From contig CAAGCB010000009.1 in the NCBI GenBank assembly GCA_900768185.1, positions 62,001 through 126,000 on the forward strand: a stretch of DNA of 64,000 nucleotides, read 5' to 3'. The notes below the pieces were generated by a model that saw only the letters and a program-made list of their open reading frames with translations, was not told where the DNA came from and made no database searches. Origin of the DNA: Alphaproteobacteria bacterium (GTDB taxonomy: Bacteria; Pseudomonadota; Alphaproteobacteria; CAAGCB01; CAG-977). Position numbers and translations under genes: made by a program. Positions within the stretch are counted from its first letter, which is position 1; every line of letters starts with the position of its first letter. Below are positions 1 to 7,422 of the stretch, in pieces.

Positions 1-1021
1 AATCGTTGCGCCGTATGTTCATGGTCAAATCCGAATTGCACAAAAAACGCACGGAAATTCCGTTTTTATGCAGTCCCGTCAGCGTGTCGCCGATCAGTTT
101 GCCGATATCGGTCGGTTCGATTTTTTCTTTGCCTTCGCCGCGGGCGAAATCCAGATAGCCGTTGACCATGCGTTCCATTTCGGAAACGTCTTCCAGCAGA
201 TCTTCGATGTTTTCGTCCTTGTCCATCATCGCCAGCTGCAATCGCATGCGCGTCAGCGGCGTGCGCAGGTCGTGGGATACCCCCGCCAGCATGCGGGTGC
301 GTTCTTCGATGTGGCGGCGTATGCGTTCGCGCATTTGCAAAAAGGATATGGCGGCTTGACGGACTTCGGTCGCGCCTTCGGGCTTGAATTTTTTGTCGAT
401 GTCGCGTCCCATGCCAAAGTTCTTCGCCGCTTCCGCCAGCCGCAGGACGGGGCGGATCTGGTTGCGCAGGAACAGCATCGCGATGCCCGTGAACAACAGC
501 GACGAAAACAGCGCCCACCAGACAAAGACGTAAGTTGTCGTCGAAAAAAACTTTTTATAGGGAATGGACACTTCCGCCGTATAGTCGGGAAGGTAAAACG
601 TCACCAGAACGCCGCGTTCTTCGGGCAGGTGGCGCAAAACATAGGGGATTTCCAAATCGTTTAACACGGGAATCAGCTCCGCCGTGCGGACGTTCGGCTT
701 GTTTTTGACTTTCGCGGGGATTTCGTGCGGTTCGAAAAATCGAATGTTCACGCCGGCGGTTGAACGGATAATCCGCAAAACGGTCGCGCGGTCGGTCGGA
801 AAGGGAAAGGATTCGTACAGTTCCATCGCGCCCCGAATATCCGAAACGACGCTTAAAGCCAGACGGCGGCTGACGTTTTGCCAATGGTTGTCGTAGAACA
901 GAATGCCGCTGACGGTTTGCAGCAAAATGACGGGCAGCACCAAAATCAGCATCGCGCGCGCCAGCAGTCCTCGCGGCAGAAAACGCAAGCGCGCCGAACG
1001 GATGAAATCCCTTAAAGTCAA
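1..1021 (-). CDS. EnvZ-like sensor histidine kinase, C-terminus cut by window edge
   Basis: This is the membrane sensor of a two-component pair; it would autophosphorylate on a histidine and pass the phosphate to the regulator encoded just upstream. In the 340 visible residues there is a membrane segment near residues 22-42, a periplasmic stretch, a second membrane segment near 165-190, a HAMP-like linker, and an H-box VSHDLRTPLTRM with the phosphoacceptor at about His250. The frame runs off the left edge where the ATPase N-box should begin, so kinase competence cannot be judged. I chose the TTG start at 1019-1021 because a strong AGGAGG lies 7 bases before it and it follows the regulator's stop directly. 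EnvZ-type is inferred from H-box and partner; the sensed signal is unknown. Confidence 0.88.
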   Translation of the reverse strand, partial: MTLRDFIRSARLRFLPRGLLARAMLILVLPVILLQTVSGILFYDNHWQNVSRRLALSVVSDIRGAMELYESFPFPTDRATVLRIIRSTAGVNIRFFEPHEIPAKVKNKPNVRTAELIPVLNDLEIPYVLRHLPEERGVLVTFYLPDYTAEVSIPYKKFFSTTTYVFVWWALFSSLLFTGIAMLFLRNQIRPVLRLAEAAKNFGMGRDIDKKFKPEGATEVRQAAISFLQMRERIRRHIEERTRMLAGVSHDLRTPLTRMRLQLAMMDKDENIEDLLEDVSEMERMVNGYLDFARGEGKEKIEPTDIGKLIGDTLTGLHKNGISVRFLCNSDLTMNIRRND

Positions 1022-1033
1022 AGCGAACCTCCT

Positions 1034-1744
1034 TTAATCGGGAATCAGGGAATAGCCTTTGCCCCGAACGGTTTGAATATAGCGCGGCGTTCCCGCGTCG
1101 GGTTCGATTTTACGGCGCAGGCGCGTGATTTGCACGTCAATCGTGCGCAGGTTTGTTTCGTTGCCCGTTTTTTGCGCCAGCTCTTCGCGCGAAATATCTT
1201 GTCCCGCCCGTTCCGCCAGCAGCTGCAACAGCGCCGATTCCGCCAAAGGCAGGCGCACGCGTTCCGAACCGCGGTATAAAACGTGTTCGTCCAGATCATA
1301 GCGGTGCGTTCCGAATTTGACTTCGGCTTTCTGCTTTTCGGGCGGCTTGCTCATCACGCGGCGCAGGATTCCGTTCAGCCGCAATAAAAGCTCGCGCGGT
1401 TCGAACGGTTTCGGCAGATAGTCGTCCGCGCCCGCCTCCAATCCGGAAATGCGGTCGTCCGTTTCCCCCATCGCGGTCAGAATCAGCACGGGGACGTTTT
1501 GATTGCCCGCGCGCAGACGTCTGGTGAATTCGATCCCCGTTTCCCCCGGCATCATCACGTCGACGACCAGCAAATCGAAAGCGTACCAGTCCATCATGTC
1601 GTCGGCTTCGCGCGTATCGGCGGCGGTGAAAACCCGAAATCCGTTTTCGGATAGAAACTTTTGCAGCAGTTTGCGCAGACGCGTGTCGTCGTCGACCACC
1701 AGCACCAAAGGCGAACTCAGCGATTTTTCCTTTCCCGAATCCAT
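1034..1744 (-). CDS. OmpR-family response regulator
   Basis: This is a DNA-binding response regulator of 236 residues, the normal length for the OmpR/PhoB class. The receiver domain covers about residues 12-125, with an acidic cluster VVDDD at 16-20, the phosphoacceptor Asp62 in VVDVMMPG, and the conserved lysine in YLPKPF. A winged-helix output domain follows, ending with RGKGYSLIPD. Its stop is 12 bases from the kinase start, so the two are almost certainly co-transcribed and cognate. The ComM-like gene ends 13 bases upstream, so all three may share a transcript. The target genes cannot be read from the sequence. Confidence 0.92.
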   Translation of the reverse strand: MDSGKEKSLSSPLVLVVDDDTRLRKLLQKFLSENGFRVFTAADTREADDMMDWYAFDLLVVDVMMPGETGIEFTRRLRAGNQNVPVLILTAMGETDDRISGLEAGADDYLPKPFEPRELLLRLNGILRRVMSKPPEKQKAEVKFGTHRYDLDEHVLYRGSERVRLPLAESALLQLLAERAGQDISREELAQKTGNETNLRTIDVQITRLRRKIEPDAGTPRYIQTVRGKGYSLIPD

Positions 1745-1757
1745 GGCGTTTTTCCTT

Positions 1758-3281
1758 TCATTCCCGACCGTGGACGATGCGGCGGTAAGACAGAGCTTCG
1801 GCGATGTGGGCGGAAGCGACGCCGTCCGACCCCGCCAGATCGGCGATCGTTCGGGCGACGCGCAGGACGCGGTGGTAGCCGCGCGCGGACAGCCGCATCT
1901 TTTCCGCCGCTTTAATCAGCAGATCGGTCGCGCTCGATTCCGGGCGAACGCTTTGTTCCAAAACGGTTCCCGACGCTTGCGCGTTTTTGGTCACGCCCGA
2001 ATCGGGAAAAAGCTTTTCATACCGCGCGCGCTGTCTGTCCAACGCTTCGGCGACGCGAAGCCTGATCGCGGCGGAGGATTCTCCGTCGGCGGCTTTTGCC
2101 AGATCCCACGGCAGAACGGCGGGAACGTCGACATGCAGGTCGATGCGGTCGAACATGGGACCCGATATGCGCGACTGATATTCATCGCCGCATTTCGGCG
2201 CGCGCGGGCATTCCTGACCGTTCACGCCCAAATAACCGCAACGGCACGGATTCATCGCCGCGATCAGCTGAAACTGCGCGGGGTAGGTGACGTGCATGCT
2301 GACGCGGGCGACGGACACTTCGCCCGTTTCCAGCGGTTGACGCAGGGAATCCAGCGCGGCGCGCGAAAATTCGGGCAGTTCGTCCAGAAATAAAACGCCT
2401 TTGTGTGCCAGCGAAACTTCGCCGGGACGGGCTTTTTGCCCTCCGCCGATCAAAGCGGGCATCGACGCCGAATGATGCGGGGAACGGAACGGGCGTTCGG
2501 TGATCAGCCGTCCGTCGCGCAACAGTCCCGCGACCGAATGAATCATGCTGACTTCCAGAATTTCTTTGGTCGTCATGGGCGGCAACAGCCCCGGCAGACG
2601 CGCCGCCAGCATTGATTTCCCCGATCCCGGCGGACCGATCATCAGCAGATTGTGCCCGCCCGCCGCGGCGATTTCGGCGGCGCGCTTGGCGTTTTCCTGT
2701 CCTTTGATCTCCCGCATGTCGGCAAAGGCGGCGGGCGCGTCGATTTTTCCGGCGACGGGGGCGGGCAGGGGAACGCCCTCTTTAAAGTGCAAAATCAGTT
2801 CGGACAGCGTTTCGACGGCGGCGATGTCGGAATTTCCCGACCAGGCGGCTTCGGATCCTTGGATTTTCGGGCAGACAAAGCTTTCGTTCCGTCCGGTGGC
2901 GGCGACGGCGGCGGGCAAAACCCCCGCGACGGCGGCGATGCGTCCGTCCAGTCCCAGCTCGCCCATCACGCAGACGTTTTCCAGCCGTTCGGGGGGCAGG
3001 ACGCCCATCGCGCACAAAATACCGACGGCGATCGGCAGGTCGAAATGCGACCCCTCTTTAATTACGTCGGCGGGGGCGAGATTGACCGTGATGCGCTTTG
3101 ACGGCAGGGCGAGCCCGACGGAGTTCATCGCGGCGCGGACGCGTTCCTTGCTTTCGCCGACGGCTTTATCGGGCAATCCGACAATCGTAAAAGCGGGCAA
3201 GCCGTTGGCGATGTGGACTTCCGCCGAAATGGGCAGAACGTCTATTCCGGAAAAGGCGACTGTCGAAATCCGTGCGACCAT
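1758..3281 (-). CDS. comM: ComM/YifB-family magnesium-chelatase-like AAA+ ATPase
   Basis: This is a 507-residue protein of the YifB/ComM family. In naturally transformable bacteria ComM is a hexameric helicase that promotes branch migration of incoming DNA; elsewhere the family role is less clear. The N-terminal chelatase-like domain starts VARISTVAFSGIDVLP, the ATPase core carries Walker A GPPGSGKS (about residue 217) and Walker B VLFLDELPEF, and a cysteine cluster (MNPCRCGYLG with later CPRAPKC) matches the family zinc-binding insert. The C-terminal chelatase domain ends near LSYRRIV. Length is typical. It lies 7 bases after a small lipoprotein gene and 13 bases before the regulator gene. 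Confidence 0.92.
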   Translation of the reverse strand: MVARISTVAFSGIDVLPISAEVHIANGLPAFTIVGLPDKAVGESKERVRAAMNSVGLALPSKRITVNLAPADVIKEGSHFDLPIAVGILCAMGVLPPERLENVCVMGELGLDGRIAAVAGVLPAAVAATGRNESFVCPKIQGSEAAWSGNSDIAAVETLSELILHFKEGVPLPAPVAGKIDAPAAFADMREIKGQENAKRAAEIAAAGGHNLLMIGPPGSGKSMLAARLPGLLPPMTTKEILEVSMIHSVAGLLRDGRLITERPFRSPHHSASMPALIGGGQKARPGEVSLAHKGVLFLDELPEFSRAALDSLRQPLETGEVSVARVSMHVTYPAQFQLIAAMNPCRCGYLGVNGQECPRAPKCGDEYQSRISGPMFDRIDLHVDVPAVLPWDLAKAADGESSAAIRLRVAEALDRQRARYEKLFPDSGVTKNAQASGTVLEQSVRPESSATDLLIKAAEKMRLSARGYHRVLRVARTIADLAGSDGVASAHIAEALSYRRIVHGRE

Positions 3282-3288
3282 GGCGCGA

Positions 3289-3582
3289 TCACCAGCGCGG
3301 AACGCTTTGATGATCGCGATAGCGGCGCGAGGGATAGGATCCCTTTTGCGGCATGTCGTCCTTGCCCGCGAAAACGGATTTGTCCTTCAGACGGACAAAT
3401 CCCTCGTCCTCCAGTTCGGCGGCGCAGACGGCGGCGGAAACGTATTCGTCCGATTCGCAATAGAAAACTTCGCGCGTGACGGGGTGTTGCAATATGACGG
3501 TTTCGTGCGTTCCGGGAACGACGATCCGCGTGCAAGACGTTAAAAAAGCAGAAAAAATAAAGAAAAAAGCAACCTTTTTCAT
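3289..3582 (-). CDS. Small predicted lipoprotein, function unknown
   Basis: This is a 97-residue protein starting MKKVAFFFIFSAFLTSC, a compact signal peptide with a lipobox whose cysteine is residue 17. The mature part has paired cysteines (in FYCESDEY and SAAVCAAEL) and a basic, proline-ending tail. The frame is open 16 codons further upstream, but this ATG is chosen because the lipoprotein signal begins there and GGGGAA precedes it. It is the first gene of the run ending with the two-component pair; the gap to comM is 7 bases. I do not recognise the family. An outer-membrane lipoprotein is inferred from the lipobox alone. Confidence 0.7.
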   Translation of the reverse strand: MKKVAFFFIFSAFLTSCTRIVVPGTHETVILQHPVTREVFYCESDEYVSAAVCAAELEDEGFVRLKDKSVFAGKDDMPQKGSYPSRRYRDHQSVPRW

Positions 3583-3635
3583 AATGTGTTTCCCCGTGGG
3601 CGGATCCTTTTGATAAAAAAATATTGTCATAAAAA

Positions 3636-3664
3636 TTGATTAAAAACAAACTAACAGATAAAAT
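3636..3664 (+). promoter_or_regulatory. Sigma-70-type promoter for the ATP-grasp/alpha-E pair
   Basis: TTGATT at 3636-3641 and TAAAAT at 3659-3664 are separated by exactly 17 bases. They lie about 37 bases before the ATP-grasp start in an AT-rich divergent intergenic region. An AAAGGG ribosome binding site follows before the ATG. Confidence 0.6.
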
Positions 3665-3700
3665 CTTTCCGTTTCAACGATTAGAAAGGGAAACCCCGCA

Positions 3701-5167
3701 ATGTCCGAAAGTTCCAATGACGGTTATGACAGAGGGGGATTTTATAAAACCTCCTCGTACGACGAAATGATGAACGCCGACGGGACGCTGTCCGCGGCGT
3801 ACGCGCATTACGGCAAATGGCTTGCCAGTCAACCACCCGAGATTTTGGAACAGCGCAATAAGCAGGCGGACGTTTTGTTTCGCCGTATGGGCATCACGTT
3901 CGCGGTGTACGGCGAACAGACGGGCGTCGAACGCCTGATTCCGTTCGATCCGATCCCCCGCATCGTCACAAACGCCGAATGGGAAAGGTTGAACGCGGGG
4001 ATTTGCCAGCGCGTCAAGGCGTTGAACCGGTTTTTGCAGGACGTGTACACGACGCGCGACATTTTGCGCGCGGGCGTCGTGCCGCAAGACTTGATTTTGC
4101 AAAACACGGAATACACGGCGGAAGTCGAGGGGTTCACTCCGCCGAACGGCGTTCATACGCACATTTCCGGAATCGACATCGTGCGCGTGTCCCCCGATCG
4201 GTTCTATGTGCTGGAGGATAATCTGCGTTGTCCGTCCGGCGTTTCCTATATGCTGGAAGATCGCGAGGTCATGATGCGCCTGTTCCCTGATTTGTTCAAG
4301 GAATACAACATCTTGCCCGTTAATCACTATCCGCGCGAATTAAAGCGGACGCTGGAATCTTCCGCCCCTGCCGGTGCGGAAAATCCGCGTTGCGTTCTGT
4401 TCACCCCCGGCATTTACAACAGCGCGTATTTCGAACACGCTTTTCTGGCGTCCGAAATGGGGATCGAGCTGGTCACGGGACGGGACTTGTTCGTGGATTC
4501 CGACGATTGCGTTTATATGCGCACGGTTGACGGTCCTGCGAAAGTCGATGTCATCTATCGCCGCATCGACGATAAATTCCTCGACCCCGAAACTTTCCGC
4601 AAGGATTCCCTGTTGGGGTGCCCCGGTCTGTACCGCGCGGCGATGAAAAAAAACGTCACGCTGGTCAATGCGATCGGCAACGGGGTGTGCGACGATAAAT
4701 CCGTCTATCCCTATGTTCCTCAAATGATCGAGTTTTATCTGGGCGAAAAGCCGATTTTGTCGAACGTACCGACTTACACGCCGACAAAATCCGACGATCG
4801 CAAGTACGTTTTGGAACATTTGGGCGATCTGGTCATCAAAGAAACGCACGGATCGGGCGGTTACGGCATGCTGATCGGTCCCAAGGCGACCAAAGCGGAA
4901 ATCGACCTGTTCCGTGAAAAGATCAAGGAACACCCCGAACGCTACATCGCTCAGCCGACGTTGGCTTTGTCGTCGTCGCCGACGTTGCAGGCGGAAGGGG
5001 TCGCGCCGCGCCACGTTGATTTGCGCCCGTTCGCGCTGATGCAAAATCCTGACAAAGTCGTCCTTGTCCCCGGCGCGCTGACTCGCGTCGCGTTGCGCGA
5101 AGGATCGCTGGTCGTCAATTCGTCGCAGGGCGGCGGCACCAAAGACACTTGGGTTATCGGGGAATAA
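3701..5167 (+). CDS. Circularly permuted ATP-grasp family protein (DUF404/DUF407)
   Basis: This 488-residue protein belongs to the circularly permuted ATP-grasp family, predicted ATP-dependent carboxylate-amine ligases thought to build or modify small peptides. Supporting stretches are MNADGTLSAAYAHYGKWL near the N-terminus, the nucleotide-binding region IKETHGSGGYGMLIGP near residues 384-400, and HVDLRPFALM followed by a serine/glycine-rich end (VVNSSQGGGTKDTW). Length is normal. It is followed after 12 bases by the alpha-E gene, its standard partner. In many genomes this pair travels with a transglutaminase-like gene and an Anbu-type proteasome subunit; neither is within reach here. The product is unknown. 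Confidence 0.88.
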   Translation: MSESSNDGYDRGGFYKTSSYDEMMNADGTLSAAYAHYGKWLASQPPEILEQRNKQADVLFRRMGITFAVYGEQTGVERLIPFDPIPRIVTNAEWERLNAGICQRVKALNRFLQDVYTTRDILRAGVVPQDLILQNTEYTAEVEGFTPPNGVHTHISGIDIVRVSPDRFYVLEDNLRCPSGVSYMLEDREVMMRLFPDLFKEYNILPVNHYPRELKRTLESSAPAGAENPRCVLFTPGIYNSAYFEHAFLASEMGIELVTGRDLFVDSDDCVYMRTVDGPAKVDVIYRRIDDKFLDPETFRKDSLLGCPGLYRAAMKKNVTLVNAIGNGVCDDKSVYPYVPQMIEFYLGEKPILSNVPTYTPTKSDDRKYVLEHLGDLVIKETHGSGGYGMLIGPKATKAEIDLFREKIKEHPERYIAQPTLALSSSPTLQAEGVAPRHVDLRPFALMQNPDKVVLVPGALTRVALREGSLVVNSSQGGGTKDTWVIGE

Positions 5168-5179
5168 GGGGGCAAACCA

Positions 5180-6100
5180 ATGCTGAGCAGAACCGCAGAC
5201 AATATTTACTGGATGGCGCGCATGGTTGAACGCGCGCAGGGCGTCGTCCGCCTGTTGGAAGCCGCCTATCGCATGGACAGACTGCCCGGCGGCGGCGCGG
5301 GCTGGGATCCCATTTTGACGATTTCGGGGCAGATCGACGGTTTTAAAAGGAAATACGACGAACTGACATCGAAAAACGTGCTGAATTTTATGATTTTCGA
5401 TCAGGACAATCCGTCCAGCGTTTTTTCATGCGTCAAGGCGGGACGTGAAAACACCCGTTCGGAACGATCCATTCTGCCCGAAGAAATGTTCGAAAGCATC
5501 AATACGACATGGATCGATATGCAGGGGTTGTATTACGATTCGCTGGAACAGTCCGGATTTTACGAATTTTTCGAATGGGTCAAGGACAGAACGGAATTGT
5601 TCCGCGGTCAAACCGTGTCGATGATGGTTTATGACGACGCGTTCCAATTCGCGCGCATGGGGACGTACATTGAACGCGCCGATTTCACCGCCCGCCTGCT
5701 GGACGTGAAGTATCATATTTTGTTGCCGCCCGACGCGACCGATCGGGGGCTGATCGATTACTACCAATGGGGCGAAATGTTGCGCTCCGTCGGCGGCTGG
5801 CACGCTTACCGCACGATTTACAAAGAGGCGCCCGTTCCGTCGAAAATCGCCGAAATGCTGATTTTTAATCCGATTTTTCCGCGGTCGATGAACAGCGCGT
5901 ACGGCGAAATTGTGACCAGCCTGGGGGCTTTGCGTCCCGATACTCTGTCGCTGAAAATCGCGGCGCAGGAACACGCCTTTTTGCATACGGGAACGCTGGC
6001 GGGAATTTTAAAGGAACGGTCGCTGCACGATTTTCTGACGGATTTCGTCGGCTTTACGGCGAATTTGTCGGATCAGATCCGAAAGGATTTCATGCTGTAA
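5180..6100 (+). CDS. Alpha-E domain protein (DUF403)
   Basis: This 306-residue protein is the usual companion of circularly permuted ATP-grasp proteins. It opens LSRTADNIYWMARMVERA, characteristic of the alpha-E family, and is predicted to be almost entirely helical. It starts 12 bases after the ATP-grasp stop with GGGGGC just upstream, and the pair forms a two-gene operon. Family members are inferred to act with the ligase in peptide-type modification; the reaction is not established. The next feature is a tRNA on the opposite strand, so transcription probably ends soon after. Confidence 0.87.
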   Translation: MLSRTADNIYWMARMVERAQGVVRLLEAAYRMDRLPGGGAGWDPILTISGQIDGFKRKYDELTSKNVLNFMIFDQDNPSSVFSCVKAGRENTRSERSILPEEMFESINTTWIDMQGLYYDSLEQSGFYEFFEWVKDRTELFRGQTVSMMVYDDAFQFARMGTYIERADFTARLLDVKYHILLPPDATDRGLIDYYQWGEMLRSVGGWHAYRTIYKEAPVPSKIAEMLIFNPIFPRSMNSAYGEIVTSLGALRPDTLSLKIAAQEHAFLHTGTLAGILKERSLHDFLTDFVGFTANLSDQIRKDFML

Positions 6101-6108
6101 ATAAAAAA

Positions 6109-6186
6109 TGGTGTCCCCAGCGAGAATCGAACTCACAGCCTCAGGTTTAGGAAACCTGCGCTCTATCCGGTTGAGCTACGGGGGAC
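6109..6186 (-). tRNA. tRNA-Arg (anticodon CCU), one extra base in the acceptor region
   Basis: The minus strand folds as a tRNA with D-stem GCTC/GAGC, anticodon arm CAGGT-TTCCTAA-ACCTG (anticodon CCT), T-loop TTCGATT and an encoded CCA end at 6109-6111. The acceptor starts GTCCCCCG, one C more than needed: six pairs form with GGGGAC, then a C has to bulge or mismatch before G pairs with U66. The identity call rests on the anticodon, and the gene is probably functional. The extra base deserves confirmation. Confidence 0.88.
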
Positions 6187-6286
6187 GATTCGAATACCTG
6201 TTTACCCTTTTTCGCGGTAAAAGGAAACAAAAAAATGCGGCCGGAAAACGCCCGCGCCGTCCCTTGGCGCGCGGAATGGTTTTAAA

Positions 6287-6760
6287 TTAAATCCCCGCGT
6301 TTCGGGCGTCGCAAATCTGTAAACGTTTTTGCAGATACACCATGTCCGACAACAGGACGCCGGATTCATATATCGGGTGGTCGTAGTTGTCCGTAAAGAA
6401 ATTCGGGAGGGTGCGGAAACGGACGAAGCCGCATTTTTCATAAAACGGTACGGTCAGGGGGCTGTCTCCCGTGCCGACCTGCAAAACGGAATAACCGTCC
6501 GCGTATTTGCGGACAAGAAAATCAATCAGCGCTTTGCCGTATCCGTTTCTTTGATGTTCCGGAACAACGGCGATGTTTTTGATTTCCAGTATGCCGGATC
6601 CTTCGTCGGTGACAACGCATTCGGCTTTTACGCCGTTGTCTTCAAGCACATACATCGTGCCGTTTTCCAAATAGCGGTCGATCATGTTTTCCTGTTCGTC
6701 CGCCAACAGCAGTAATGAAATAAATTGTTTTTTGCCGTCCCTGACTTCTTTTATTTCCAT
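6287..6760 (-). CDS. GNAT-family N-acetyltransferase
   Basis: This 157-residue protein has the GNAT acetyl-CoA binding motif IAVVPEHQRNGYGKALIDF at about residues 66-84. The later VPFYEKCGFVRF is the usual conserved strand-helix at the end of the fold. GNAT enzymes move an acetyl group from acetyl-CoA to an amine; the acceptor here cannot be predicted. It stands between tRNA-Arg and the three-gene effector-like operon on the same strand, 125 bases downstream of that operon's last gene. It could be part of the same accessory block or unrelated. Confidence 0.85.
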   Translation of the reverse strand: MEIKEVRDGKKQFISLLLLADEQENMIDRYLENGTMYVLEDNGVKAECVVTDEGSGILEIKNIAVVPEHQRNGYGKALIDFLVRKYADGYSVLQVGTGDSPLTVPFYEKCGFVRFRTLPNFFTDNYDHPIYESGVLLSDMVYLQKRLQICDARNAGI

Positions 6761-6885
6761 ATCCGTCGTTCCGTTAAATTCTTGTTTGCCGTCATTCCGT
6801 AATATATATCATCGGCGTTTTTTTATTCGGTTTTTTAGAAAATTCAAAGATTGCCGAACGTGTTCGGGCGGTGCGGCGCGCGCTT

Positions 6886-7422
6886 TTATACCGCGGCGGA
6901 AACCTTTTCAACAAAGTCCGGCGGAATGACCCCGCCCGCGACGATCAGCAAATAATAGCGCACATAGGCGAAACGGCGACCGAGGGAATCGTCGCACACG
7001 CTCCAATCAATCGGAGAGGCGTCAATGGCGCGAATGTCGGGCAGTTTGTACAGCGGTTCGTCGGCGTCAACGGATTCCGAAATGTCCGGAATTTCCATAA
7101 CCGACGGACTGACGTACACCGATTCCAACAAACCGGCTTTGTCCAACGCGTTGACGTCAATGGCGAACAAATCGGCGTTTTCAATAAAATTTTGCAAAGA
7201 TCCGGATTTTTCGGTCGGTCGTATGGGACAGGGAAAAGCCCTGATTCCGCGACTGCGTCCGGCAAATTTGCTTTCAAACCAGCTTACGATTTCCGCGTGC
7301 GTCGTTTTTCCGGATCTTTTGAAATAATAGCCTAAATCCGCGTTCGGATTTCTGGCGAACGACAAAAGACCGTCGGTTGAAACGGTGTTTCCTTTGGCAA
7401 CGTAATGGTAAAGACGCGTCAT
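6886..7422 (-). CDS. Hypothetical protein, third gene of effector-like operon
   Basis: This is a 178-residue protein I do not recognise. It opens MTRLYHYVAKGNTVSTDG and continues with an aromatic-rich segment (LGYYFKRSGK) and an acidic middle; there is no signal peptide or membrane segment. The frame is open far upstream, but the ATG at 7422 overlaps the preceding gene's stop as ATGA, which fixes the start. The LYHY...GLL opening loosely resembles the start of some ADP-ribosyltransferase-fold domains; this is a weak impression. As the last gene of a coupled operon it could be a second effector, a partner or an immunity protein. Confidence 0.72.
   Translation of the reverse strand: MTRLYHYVAKGNTVSTDGLLSFARNPNADLGYYFKRSGKTTHAEIVSWFESKFAGRSRGIRAFPCPIRPTEKSGSLQNFIENADLFAIDVNALDKAGLLESVYVSPSVMEIPDISESVDADEPLYKLPDIRAIDASPIDWSVCDDSLGRRFAYVRYYLLIVAGGVIPPDFVEKVSAAV

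Noticed and set aside
6187..6286. GC-rich inverted repeat after the acetyltransferase gene as a terminator
   Set aside because: The stem has unpaired bases and no clean T-run directly after it, so I do not list it.
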